5,828 nt of DNA, from the NCBI GenBank assembly GCA_022564535.1, contig JADFLD010000150.1:1-5828 (forward strand), in the 5' to 3' direction. The translations under genes and the position numbers were made by a program. This DNA is from Gemmatimonadota bacterium (GTDB taxonomy: Bacteria > Gemmatimonadota > Gemmatimonadetes > Longimicrobiales > UBA6960). The notes beneath the pieces are model-generated. The model did no database searches, was not told the origin of the DNA, and saw nothing but the letters and a program-made list of their open reading frames with translations. Of this stretch, positions 1 through 5,828 are shown piece by piece. Positions within the stretch are counted from its first letter, which is position 1. Every line of letters begins with the position of its first letter.

Positions 1-1213
1 CCCTTCGTAACACCCGCCCTTCTGTCGTGCGAGCGACCGAGTAGCCCCGGGCGAGAGTCGCCAGGGGCGAGAGTGCCTCCAGACGACCCGCGAGCCCCAC
101 CAGCCGCGCTCTCCTTCGCTCCGTGAGGCCCGAGGCCCGGCGCTCGAGGCGTCCGGCCCCCAGATCGAGCGCTTGTCGGGCCGGGCCCAGTCTCCGTTCC
201 ATGGCCCGGGCCAAACGCTGGAGGCCCTCGGCCACGCGCGCGCGCCGGCGATCGGCCGCGCGCTGCAGACCACGGCTGAGGCGCTCAGGAATCTTGCGAA
301 GTTGCTCCAGGAGGACGACGGCATCGGGCACCACCGCCTCGGCGGCGGCGGACGGCGTCGGTGCCCGAACATCGGCGACGAGATCCGAGATCGTCACGTC
401 GATTTCGTGCCCTACCGCGGAAACGACGGGAATCTCCGAGGCCGCGATCGCCCGGGCGACGGGTTCTTCGTTGAAAGCCCAGAGATCCTCCACGGAGCCC
501 CCACCTCGGCCGATGATGATCACGTCGGGGAGTCCCGAAGCGCACAGCCGCTCCAGCGCGGCCGCGATTTCCAGCGCGGCTCCCTCGCCCTGCACGCGTG
601 TGCCCGACATCACGACCCGAGTCCAGGGAGCGCGCCTTCTCAAGACCGACGTGATGTCCTTCAAGGCGGCGCCGGTCGGTGACGTCACCACCCCAACGCA
701 CGCCGGATATCGCGGAAGCGGGCGCTTCCGTTCACTGGCGAGGAGCCCCTCGGCGTCCAGCTTGGCACGGAGCTTCTCGAACGCGAGGCGCCACAGGCCC
801 TCGGATCCTTCGACCTCAAGGCGCCGCACCACCATCTGGTAGTCGCCTCGAGCTTCGTAGAGCGTGAGATCGCCGAAGACACGCACCTGCATGCCCTCGT
901 CCGGGTCGGTAGGCAGGAGGCGAGCCTCCCGACTGAACATGACAGCCCGAAGCTGCGCCCGATCGTCCTTGAGCGTGAAGTAGCAGTGCCCGGCTCGGGA
1001 GCGCGTCCAGCTCCCCACTTCCCCTCCGACCCAGTGCGGCTCGACGCTATCATCGAGAAGCGCGCGAACGGCCCGATTCACCTGTGAGACCGACCACACC
1101 TTGGGTGAGGCTTCGCCAGACGCCGCCGGCTCGCCCTCGAGCGTGGCGCCAGGGTCCGACTTCCGTACGTCCTCCACGTCGTCGAACAGGTCGAGGCTCT
1201 CGTCGTCGGTCAA
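1..1213 (-). CDS. xseA: Exodeoxyribonuclease VII large subunit (3' end cut off by window edge)
   Basis: Large, catalytic subunit of exonuclease VII, which with XseB degrades single-stranded DNA to oligonucleotides during repair. The open frame gives 404 residues with no stop before the edge; E. coli XseA has about 456, so roughly 40-50 C-terminal residues are missing. Seen in order: an acidic N-terminal stretch (1-40), an OB-fold DNA-binding domain beginning at VSQVNRAVRALL (about 41-140), the nuclease domain with TSPTGAALKDI, GRGGGSVEDLW (235-245), GHEIDVTISD (268-277) and APTPSAAAE (284-292), a Leu/Arg/Glu-rich helical part, and LARGYS (387-392). D186, R236, H269 and D272 match the four E. 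coli residues reported as essential (D155, R205, H238, D241). The start is uncertain: TTG at 1213 lies 4 bases past the folD stop and gives an N-terminus containing DLF; GTG at 1177 or 1099 would also work, and none has a good Shine-Dalgarno site. xseB probably follows outside the window. Confidence 0.93.
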   Translation of the reverse strand, partial: MTDDESLDLFDDVEDVRKSDPGATLEGEPAASGEASPKVWSVSQVNRAVRALLDDSVEPHWVGGEVGSWTRSRAGHCYFTLKDDRAQLRAVMFSREARLLPTDPDEGMQVRVFGDLTLYEARGDYQMVVRRLEVEGSEGLWRLAFEKLRAKLDAEGLLASERKRPLPRYPACVGVVTSPTGAALKDITSVLRRRAPWTRVVMSGTRVQGEGAALEIAAALERLCASGLPDVIIIGRGGGSVEDLWAFNEEPVARAIAASEIPVVSAVGHEIDVTISDLVADVRAPTPSAAAEAVVPDAVVLLEQLRKIPERLSRGLQRAADRRRARVAEGLQRLARAMERRLGPARQALDLGAGRLERRASGLTERRRARLVGLAGRLEALSPLATLARGYSVARTTEGRVLRR

Positions 1214-1217
1214 GAAA

Positions 1218-2114
1218 TCAGACCGCGGCGCCCGCGGCGAGTGCAGCCGACTTCACCGTGTTGGCCAGGAGCATCGTGATCGTCATGGGGCCGACTCCAC
1301 CCGGGACCGGGGAGATCGCGGCGGCGACCTCCTTCACTTCGTCGAAGAGCACGTCGCCGCAGACGCGGTATCCGCGCTCACGACTAGGGTCGTCGACCCG
1401 GTTCGTTCCAACGTCGATGACGACCGTGCCCGGGCTCACCATCTCCGCGGTAATCATCTCCGGACGTCCCATGGCCACGACGAGGATGTCGGCGGTTCGC
1501 GTGACGGCGCCGAGATCCGGGGTGCGGGAGTGGGTCACGGTGACCGTGGCGTTACCGCCCGGAGCCTTGCGCAGCAGGAGCGACGCGAGCGGACGGCCGA
1601 CGATGTTCGAGCGACCGACGATGACGACGTGCTGGCCGTCGGGGTCATGGCCGCTCCGAAGCAGCATCTCGACCACACCGGCCGGTGTGCACGGCGCGAA
1701 AAAGTCACCCGAGTCGGTCGCCAGGCGCCCCACGCTGATGGGATGGAAGCCGTCCACGTCCTTGGACGGATCGATCGCCTCGATGACCTTGCCCTCGTCG
1801 ATGCCGTCGGGAAGAGGAAGCTGGACGAGAATGCCGTGAACCCGGGGATCGGCGTTCAGGCCCCCGACGATGCCGAGCAGTTCAGCCTCCGACGTATCTG
1901 CCGGCAACGTGATCTGCTTCGACTCGATGCCCATCGCGGCGGCAGCCTTGTTCTTCATGCCGACGTACATCTGCGAAGCTGGGTCTTCGCCCACGAGTAC
2001 CGTGGCGAGCCCCGGTATGACACCGGAGTCGGCCTTGAGCGCTGCCACCCGCTCGCTCAGTTCGGCGCGGATCTCGTCGGCGATCTCTCGTCCCGAAATG
2101 ATTTGGGCGCTCAT
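1218..2114 (-). CDS. folD: Bifunctional methylenetetrahydrofolate dehydrogenase/cyclohydrolase FolD
   Basis: Cytosolic enzyme that oxidises 5,10-methylene-THF to methenyl-THF with NADP+ and hydrolyses that to 10-formyl-THF, feeding purine and formyl-Met synthesis. It is complete at 298 residues, close to the usual 280-300. The catalytic domain has YVGMKNKAAAAMGI with Y50 and the catalytic K54, then VQLPLPDGI with Q98, and PSKDVDGFH with D121; these four positions match E. coli FolD Y50, K54, Q98 and D121. The dinucleotide-binding part has VIVGRSNIVGRP (164-175), and the C-terminal signature PVPGGVGPMT is at 269-278. The frame stays open upstream to a possible start at 2192, but that would overlap rny by 74 bases. 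ATG 2114 begins MSAQIISG like other FolD proteins and has AAGG (2122-2125) 7 bases upstream. It starts 4 bases after the rny stop and ends 4 bases before the proposed xseA start, so cotranscription is likely. Confidence 0.97.
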   Translation of the reverse strand: MSAQIISGREIADEIRAELSERVAALKADSGVIPGLATVLVGEDPASQMYVGMKNKAAAAMGIESKQITLPADTSEAELLGIVGGLNADPRVHGILVQLPLPDGIDEGKVIEAIDPSKDVDGFHPISVGRLATDSGDFFAPCTPAGVVEMLLRSGHDPDGQHVVIVGRSNIVGRPLASLLLRKAPGGNATVTVTHSRTPDLGAVTRTADILVVAMGRPEMITAEMVSPGTVVIDVGTNRVDDPSRERGYRVCGDVLFDEVKEVAAAISPVPGGVGPMTITMLLANTVKSAALAAGAAV

Positions 2115-2118
2115 ATCT

Positions 2119-3690
2119 CTACCTTGCGAAGTCCACGGCACGGGTCTCGCGGATGACCACGACTTTGATTTGCCCTGGGTACTGCAACTCACTCTCGATC
2201 TTTCGAGCGACGCTCTCCGAAATCTGCGCCATCTCGGCGTCGCTGACCTTCTCCGGCTCGACCATCACACGGAGCTCCCGGCCGGCCTGGATTGCGAAGC
2301 AGCGGGCCACGCCGGGATGCTCCATGGCCAACTCCTCGAGCTTCTCGAGGCGCTTGACGTACCCCTCGAACATCTCCCGCCTGGCACCCGGCCTCGAGCC
2401 GCTGATCGCGTCGGCCGCGGTGACGAGAAACGTCTCGGCGAAGAAGTGGGGCTCCTCGTCGTGGTGTGCACGGATGGCGTTGAGGACGAGCGCGGTCTCG
2501 TCGTGCTTCTTGCAGAGGCGATAGCCCAGCTCCACGTGCGTTCCTTCGTGCTCGTGGGTCATGCCCTTGCCCACGTCGTGGAGGATCGCCGCCCTCTTGG
2601 TGCCCTGAACGTCGAGCTTCATCTCCGACGCCATGGAGGCGGCCAGGAGCGCGACCTCGCGCGAATGCTGGAGTTGGTTCTGACCATACGAAGTGCGGAA
2701 GCGCAGACGCCCCAGTGTCTTCACGATCTCGGGATGGATGTTGTGGAGGCCGAGCTCGTAGAGAACCTCCTCCGCCGCTTCGACCATCGTGCGCTCTACC
2801 TCGGCGGCGGCTTTCTCGACGACCTCCTCGATGCGGCCCGGATGAATGCGCCCGTCCTCGACGAGGCGCTCGAGCGCGATGCGCGCGGTTTCTCGGCGGA
2901 CCGGATCGAATGCGGAGAGAACCACCGCCTCGGGTGTGTCGTCGATGATGACATCGACGCCCGTGGCCTGTTCGAAAGAACGAATGTTGCGTCCCTCTCG
3001 ACCGATGATGCGTCCCTTCATCTCGTCGGAGGGAAGATGCACGACGGAGACCGTGGTTTCGGCGGTAAGGTCGGCGGCCATGCGCTGAATGGAGAGGGCT
3101 ACGATCTTCTTCGCCTCCCGTTCGGCTTCCCGGTGTGCCTGTTCCTTGATCTCGCGAAGGGAGTTGGCTGCCTCCGCCCTCGCCGCGTCATGGAGGTCGT
3201 CGATGAGGTCGCGTTTCGCTTCTTCCGCGCTCAACCCAGCGACTTGTTCGAGTCGCTGGCGCGATTCGGCGTTCCGGCGGGTGGTCTCCTCCATCTCCTG
3301 GCGAAGACGCACCTCGCTCGCGCTTAGCTGTTCGGATCGGGCCTCGAGCTCTTCCTCTCGCGTATTCACGCGGTCGAACTGGCGGACGGCCGCGTCCCCC
3401 CTTTCCTCTGCACGTCGCTCGGTCCGTTCGACCTCTTCCCTGCGGCGGTTCTCCTCTTTTTCCCAAGCATCCCGAAGGCGGAATCCTTCTTCCCGCCCCG
3501 CGAGTTCACCGGCCCTGCGGGCGTCCTCTGCTTCGCTCTCGGCCCGCTTGAGGATGCGGGAGGCCTCGTCCTGTCCTCTCTCTACTTCCAGCGCCTGCCG
3601 TGCCCTCTCTCGGTTTCGAGCCATCGCGAAACCAAGCAGCGCACCGAGGACGAGTCCGACCGCCGCCGCCACCATTGGCGGGGTGATCAT
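2119..3690 (-). CDS. rny: Ribonuclease Y, membrane-anchored endoribonuclease
   Basis: Endoribonuclease that starts mRNA decay, tethered to the inner face of the cytoplasmic membrane. It is complete at 523 residues, against about 520 in Bacillus subtilis. Seen in order: a single N-terminal membrane segment (about 5-23, Ala/Leu/Gly/Val-rich, followed by Arg residues); a long charged coiled coil (about 25-200, rich in Glu and Arg); a KH RNA-binding domain with KGRIIGREGRNIRSFE (225-240, GREG loop at 230-233); and an HD hydrolase domain with QHS (341-343), ILHDVGKG (369-376, metal-binding H371 and D372) and AHHDEE (408-413). The C-terminal part AADAISGSRPGARRE (425-439) is typical of RNase Y. The start is ATG 3690, with AGGAG (3699-3703) 8 bases upstream. 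A 98-base gap separates it from zapA, the only place in the cluster where a separate promoter could sit. No frameshift or missing catalytic residue is visible. Confidence 0.98.
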   Translation of the reverse strand: MITPPMVAAAVGLVLGALLGFAMARNRERARQALEVERGQDEASRILKRAESEAEDARRAGELAGREEGFRLRDAWEKEENRRREEVERTERRAEERGDAAVRQFDRVNTREEELEARSEQLSASEVRLRQEMEETTRRNAESRQRLEQVAGLSAEEAKRDLIDDLHDAARAEAANSLREIKEQAHREAEREAKKIVALSIQRMAADLTAETTVSVVHLPSDEMKGRIIGREGRNIRSFEQATGVDVIIDDTPEAVVLSAFDPVRRETARIALERLVEDGRIHPGRIEEVVEKAAAEVERTMVEAAEEVLYELGLHNIHPEIVKTLGRLRFRTSYGQNQLQHSREVALLAASMASEMKLDVQGTKRAAILHDVGKGMTHEHEGTHVELGYRLCKKHDETALVLNAIRAHHDEEPHFFAETFLVTAADAISGSRPGARREMFEGYVKRLEKLEELAMEHPGVARCFAIQAGRELRVMVEPEKVSDAEMAQISESVARKIESELQYPGQIKVVVIRETRAVDFAR

Positions 3691-3698
3691 ATATCAAA

Positions 3699-3703
3699 CT
3701 CCT
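3699..3703 (-). promoter_or_regulatory. Ribosome binding site of rny
   Basis: AGGAG on the minus strand, 8 bases before ATG 3690. It fixes the start of RNase Y immediately ahead of its membrane segment. Confidence 0.8.
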
Positions 3704-3751
3704 AAATCGACCGTACCGCGGCCGAAGGTGGGCATCGTAGCTAACGGGCTC

Positions 3752-3781
3752 AGAATAAGTTACGTGCGAAGTCCGACGCAA
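3752..3781 (-). promoter_or_regulatory. Weak sigma70-like promoter candidate ahead of rny
   Basis: In the 98-base zapA-rny gap (3691-3788), the minus strand carries TTGCGT (3781-3776; 3 of 6 matches to TTGACA) and TATTCT (3757-3752; 4 of 6 to TATAAT), separated by 18 bases. This would give a leader of roughly 55 bases before rny. The match is poor and could be chance. I found no hairpin with a T-run that would act as a terminator for zapA, so read-through from upstream remains likely. Confidence 0.2.
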
Positions 3782-3788
3782 GCGCGGG

Positions 3789-4097
3789 TCAGTCGGCGTC
3801 AGCACCTGCGGGCACGGCTCGTGCGATTCGCTCGGCGAGCTTCATCGCCCGACCGCTCAAGTCGCCGCGGAGCCGCTCGAGATCCTCTTGCGCCTGGAAG
3901 TACTCGTCGGCAATGGAGAGCGCGGCGAGGATGGCGGCCTTGTGCCCCTCGATAAAGCCGGCTTGAACCCGGATCTCGTGGATGCGGTCGTCGACCAATG
4001 CCGCACACCTGCGCGTGTAGCTCGGCTCAGCGCTCGCACGGATCGTGTGCTCCTCTCCGGCGATCCGAACCGTGACGGATGTTTTCTGAGCGTTCAT
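3789..4097 (-). CDS. zapA: Cell division protein ZapA family
   Basis: ZapA is a small cytoplasmic protein that binds FtsZ and cross-links its filaments at the division site. The product is 102 residues, a normal length. The N-terminal part (7-20, VTVRIAGEEHTIRA) fits the family's beta hairpin; SAEPSYTRRCAALVDDRI (22-39) fits the first helix; HKAAILAALSIADEYF (52-67) continues into the charged, coiled-coil-forming helix that makes the tetramer. The C-terminal tail is short and ends in Ala/Asp. The start ATG 4097 overlaps the stop of the upstream coiled-coil ORF as ATGA (4094-4097), indicating translational coupling, and GGAG (4106-4109) lies 8 bases upstream. Identification rests on this pattern, the length, and the position between pheT and rny. 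Sequence identity in the family is low, so a profile search would firm up the name. Confidence 0.88.
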   Translation of the reverse strand: MNAQKTSVTVRIAGEEHTIRASAEPSYTRRCAALVDDRIHEIRVQAGFIEGHKAAILAALSIADEYFQAQEDLERLRGDLSGRAMKLAERIARAVPAGADAD

Positions 4098-4405
4098 CCC
4101 TGATTCTCCAAGAAGCTGATTCGGGCGATCATGCGTTCGACCCCGGCGCGCCCTTCGTCGAGTCGCCGGCGAAGATCGCCGTTCTCGGCTTCCAGCCGCT
4201 TGAGCCTGCTCAACATCCGTCCGGCCTCTGCGTCGTCGCCGGTAAAACGCTTCACGAGCTCCGAGAGCTCAGCGCTCTTGGCCTCGGCCGACCGCACGCG
4301 CTGGGTCATGCTCGTCAAGCGATCGAGAGCTCGACCCACAGCCCCCTCCAAGACGGCGAACGCCGCCTCCTCCGAGGCTCCCCGGTTATCCGCGGGCTTT
4401 GACAC
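4094..4405 (-). CDS. Small coiled-coil protein coupled to zapA (possible ZapB/TIGR02449-like)
   Basis: A soluble protein of 103 residues with no signal peptide or membrane segment. It is nearly all predicted helix, rich in Ala, Arg, Glu and Leu, with heptad-like spacing in two parts: about 17-53 and 59-100. A break around FTGDD (54-58) separates them. The second part (RLKRLEAENGDLRRRLDEG, then VERMIARISFLE) resembles, from memory, the short coiled-coil family TIGR02449 encoded just upstream of zapA in gammaproteobacteria, and more loosely ZapB. The start is GTG 4405, inside the end of pheT (20-base overlap), supported by a strong site at 4412-4418. Its stop overlaps the zapA start as ATGA. 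Position and coupling suggest a division-related partner of ZapA, but that is inference; the visible sequence shows only a coiled coil. It could instead be a structural linker protein of unrelated role. Confidence 0.85.
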   Translation of the reverse strand: MSKPADNRGASEEAAFAVLEGAVGRALDRLTSMTQRVRSAEAKSAELSELVKRFTGDDAEAGRMLSRLKRLEAENGDLRRRLDEGRAGVERMIARISFLENQG

Positions 4406-5672
4406 CGAGTTCCTCCCCGAGGCGTTGCAGTACGGAGGTCACGCTGCGGTCGACCTCCTTGTCCTTGAGGGTCCGCTTCAACGACCGGAAGCGCAAGCGG
4501 AAGGCAAGCGACCGCGTACCTTCAGGAATACCTTCGCCGTCGTAGATGTCGAAGAGCTCGAGCGCCTCCAGTTCCGCGCCAGCGGTCGAGCGGATCACCC
4601 GCGAGACGGAATCGGAGTCCACCCCGTCCGGCACGAGGAGCGCCAGATCGCGTTCCGTGGCCGGGTACTGCGGCAGGGGAACGTGGGTGGACACCGCGGG
4701 CGGTGGGACGTCCGCGGGCAACACGACCTCGAGCACCCATACGTCGCCGGCCCACGCCGGAGCGTCTACGACTCCGTCGGCCACACGCCCTCCGTGACCC
4801 ACGACTCGTCCGGACGTGTCGGTCGCGACAAACGCCCTGTTCCGGTCCAGCAGGGAGTCCTCGGGTGCTCCGGCGGAGATCGTCACTCGACCTCGGTAGG
4901 CCCGCTCGGCAACGTCCTCCAGGAGTGCCTTGAGGTCCCATATGGCCACAGGCTCATCGGCACGAGACCAATGCGGCGGCTCCCGCCGGCCGGTGAGGAC
5001 GGCACAAACGTGCGTTTCCTCCCGGGGAGGTTCTCCCGGGCCGGCCTTGTGAAACGAGGTGCCGATCTCGAAGAGACGCACGTCTCGATTGCCACGTGCC
5101 AGGTTGTACTCGACGCGCCGCAGGAGCGCGGGCAGCAGAGCCCGCCGCATGAACGGCTCGGTCGTCGCCAATGGGTTGGCGACTTCGACGTCTCCTTCGC
5201 CGGGGGGCGCGAAGGCCGGCGTATGGGCCTCGAAGAGTCCATGGCGAACGAGGGCCGCGCGCAACTCGTCCTCGAGCAGGAACATCGGGTCGTCCGGCAC
5301 GGACCCGGGACGAGAAGGGCCGAGGTCAGACGGGAACGCGTCGTAACCGTGGGTGCGCGCGACCTCCTCGATGAGGTCGACTTCTCGCTTCACGTCGTAG
5401 CTGCGATACCCCGGAACGCGCACGTGGAGCGTGCCGTCCGTTGCTCCCTCGACGACGAAGCCGAGGGGTTCCAGGAGCTCCTTCACGTATCCGGGCTCGA
5501 ACGGGATGCCGAGCAGGCGTTCGATCCGCGAGAGCCTGAGATCGACGACTTCGGGCTCGAACTCTACCGGGCAGCAGTCGAGCAGCGGACCATCGACCTC
5601 ACCCCCGGCGGTGGCGAGTATCAGAGCGACGCACCGCTCCACAGCCCTTCGAAGGCCATCCGGATCGACCCC
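4386..5672 (-). CDS. pheT: Phenylalanine-tRNA ligase beta subunit, C-terminal half (5' part missing)
   Basis: Beta subunit of the alpha2-beta2 enzyme that charges tRNA-Phe. Only 428 residues of a normal 780-810 are present; the tRNA-binding N-terminal domain, B1 and most of B3/B4 are absent. Recognisable sequence begins at GVDPDGLRRAVERC, normally the end of B3/B4. Then come the B5 domain (about 35-113) with the magnesium-ligand pattern D93, D99, E102, E103 in YDVKREVDLIEEVAR; the catalytic-like core with NPLATTEPFMRRALLP (166-181) and RLFEIGTSFH (199-208); and the C-terminal FDX-ACB anticodon-binding domain (about 328-425), including QYPATERDLALLV and SLKRTLKDKEVD. There is no internal frameshift and the natural stop is present. 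The minus-strand frame stays open past 5672 to a TTG at 5822, but those extra 50 residues do not look like PheT; they are the complement of a TPR coding sequence. The truncation therefore coincides with an abrupt change in sequence rather than with a normal start. Confidence 0.95.
   Translation of the reverse strand, partial: GVDPDGLRRAVERCVALILATAGGEVDGPLLDCCPVEFEPEVVDLRLSRIERLLGIPFEPGYVKELLEPLGFVVEGATDGTLHVRVPGYRSYDVKREVDLIEEVARTHGYDAFPSDLGPSRPGSVPDDPMFLLEDELRAALVRHGLFEAHTPAFAPPGEGDVEVANPLATTEPFMRRALLPALLRRVEYNLARGNRDVRLFEIGTSFHKAGPGEPPREETHVCAVLTGRREPPHWSRADEPVAIWDLKALLEDVAERAYRGRVTISAGAPEDSLLDRNRAFVATDTSGRVVGHGGRVADGVVDAPAWAGDVWVLEVVLPADVPPPAVSTHVPLPQYPATERDLALLVPDGVDSDSVSRVIRSTAGAELEALELFDIYDGEGIPEGTRSLAFRLRFRSLKRTLKDKEVDRSVTSVLQRLGEELGVKARG
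4412..4418 (-). promoter_or_regulatory. Ribosome binding site deciding the GTG start of the coiled-coil ORF
   Basis: GGGGAGG on the minus strand, 6 bases before GTG 4405 and lying inside the last codons of pheT. It is among the strongest Shine-Dalgarno matches in the window and is the reason for accepting a GTG start that overlaps pheT by 20 bases. Confidence 0.8.
5649..5672. other. Junction between pheT and an unrelated TPR gene (probable chimera)
   Basis: Read on the minus strand these bases still encode PheT (GVDPDGLR); read on the plus strand they already encode the end of a TPR unit (KAIRIDP). To the left only PheT makes sense, to the right only TPR. The shared stretch is about 18 to 24 bases. 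Counted GC is 161 of 240 just left (5401-5640) and 84 of 156 to the right (5673-5828). A short shared word joining two unrelated coding sequences in opposite orientation is the usual look of a misassembly, though a microhomology-mediated rearrangement would look the same. Confidence 0.8.
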
Positions 5673-5828
5673 AACGACGTGAAGGCTTACTTCGGGCGAG
5701 GTGTCATCCGGGCGAAGAGAAAAGAGTACGACAGCGCCATCGCTGACTTCGACATGGTGATTCGGTTGGATCCCCGTTCTCCAAAGGCATTTTTCAATCG
5801 AGGTTACGCCCGAGCTGAGCAAGGAAAC
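5652..5828 (+). CDS. Tetratricopeptide-repeat protein, internal fragment
   Basis: The plus-strand frame has one complete 34-residue TPR and parts of two neighbours. The preceding unit ends in KAIRIDPND. The complete unit runs from VKAYFGRG through EYDSAIADFDMVIRLDP and has the consensus residues Y4, G8, A20, F24 and P32. The next unit begins PKAFFNRGYARAEQGN and runs off the window edge. TPRs are helical protein-interaction modules, so no specific function can be assigned. There is no start or stop in view: the left limit is the junction with pheT and the right limit is the end of the window. Lower GC and codons such as AGA and AAA differ from the minus-strand genes, suggesting a different genomic origin. 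The left boundary is approximate. Confidence 0.85.

Noticed and set aside
123..842. Long plus-strand frame and overlapping minus-strand frames in the first 1 kb.
   Set aside because: The third minus-strand frame encodes XseA continuously with its catalytic residues. The others are Arg/Ser-rich shadow translations.
1101..2156. A 351-codon plus-strand frame opposite folD and the xseA start.
   Set aside because: It is antisense to FolD, whose catalytic residues are all in place. The product is His/Arg/Asp-rich with no family resemblance, as expected of a shadow frame.
2115..2192. Upstream start for folD at 2192, adding 26 residues.
   Set aside because: The extension overlaps the conserved end of rny, lacks FolD similarity, and ATG 2114 has a Shine-Dalgarno site and the usual FolD N-terminus.
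1870..3327. A 485-codon open frame on the plus strand, antisense to folD and rny.
   Set aside because: It lies opposite two unmistakable genes in codon-biased GC-rich DNA, where long antisense frames are common. Its translation has no recognisable domain or motif and crosses the rny/folD boundary.
3691..3788. Possible 6S RNA or other small RNA after zapA, as seen in gammaproteobacteria.
   Set aside because: The gap is only 98 bases, too short for a typical 6S RNA of about 180 bases, and no long self-complementary arms are visible.
5673..5822. N-terminal 50-residue extension of the pheT frame to a TTG at 5822.
   Set aside because: It does not resemble PheT, and its complement encodes a textbook 34-residue TPR with correct consensus spacing. 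The open frame is accidental.

Overview
The window is GC-rich bacterial chromosome. I counted 161 G/C in 240 bases over 5401-5640. It holds one tightly packed run of housekeeping genes, all on the minus strand, so transcription runs from high to low coordinates. In transcription order these are: the C-terminal half of pheT (Phe-tRNA synthetase beta), a small coiled-coil protein, zapA (FtsZ-ring accessory), rny (RNase Y), folD (one-carbon metabolism) and xseA (exonuclease VII large subunit), which runs off the left edge. The combination of RNase Y, ZapA, GTG/TTG starts and clear Shine-Dalgarno sites fits a GC-rich Gram-negative-type lineage. I recall similar pheT-zapA-rny arrangements from Gemmatimonadota-like and deltaproteobacterial genomes, but the sequence alone does not prove a phylum.

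Layout. 1-1213: xseA, missing its last few dozen codons. 1218-2114: folD, complete. 2119-3690: rny, complete. 3691-3788: a 98-base gap, the only real intergenic space, with at most a weak promoter candidate. 3789-4097: zapA. 4094-4405: coiled-coil ORF, overlapping both neighbours. 4386-5672: pheT, missing its 5' half. 5652-5828: a fragment of a tetratricopeptide-repeat (TPR) protein on the plus strand. Apart from the 98-base gap the genes overlap by 4-20 bases or lie 4 bases apart, as expected for one or two cotranscribed units.

The genes serve translation (PheT), cell division (coiled-coil ORF and ZapA), mRNA turnover at the membrane (RNase Y), folate one-carbon supply (FolD) and DNA repair (XseA). 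They form a growth-related cluster rather than a single pathway. The coiled-coil ORF, translationally coupled to zapA, is the least characterised member and is a candidate division partner.

The main anomaly is at the right end. PheT homology stops abruptly near 5672 and a TPR reading frame on the opposite strand takes over. About 18-24 bases (around 5649-5672) make sense in both proteins, and GC drops from about 67% to about 54%. This looks most like an assembly chimera joined through a short shared word, less likely a real rearrangement. I see no mobile element, CRISPR array, tRNA or rRNA gene, and no clear new biological system in this window.
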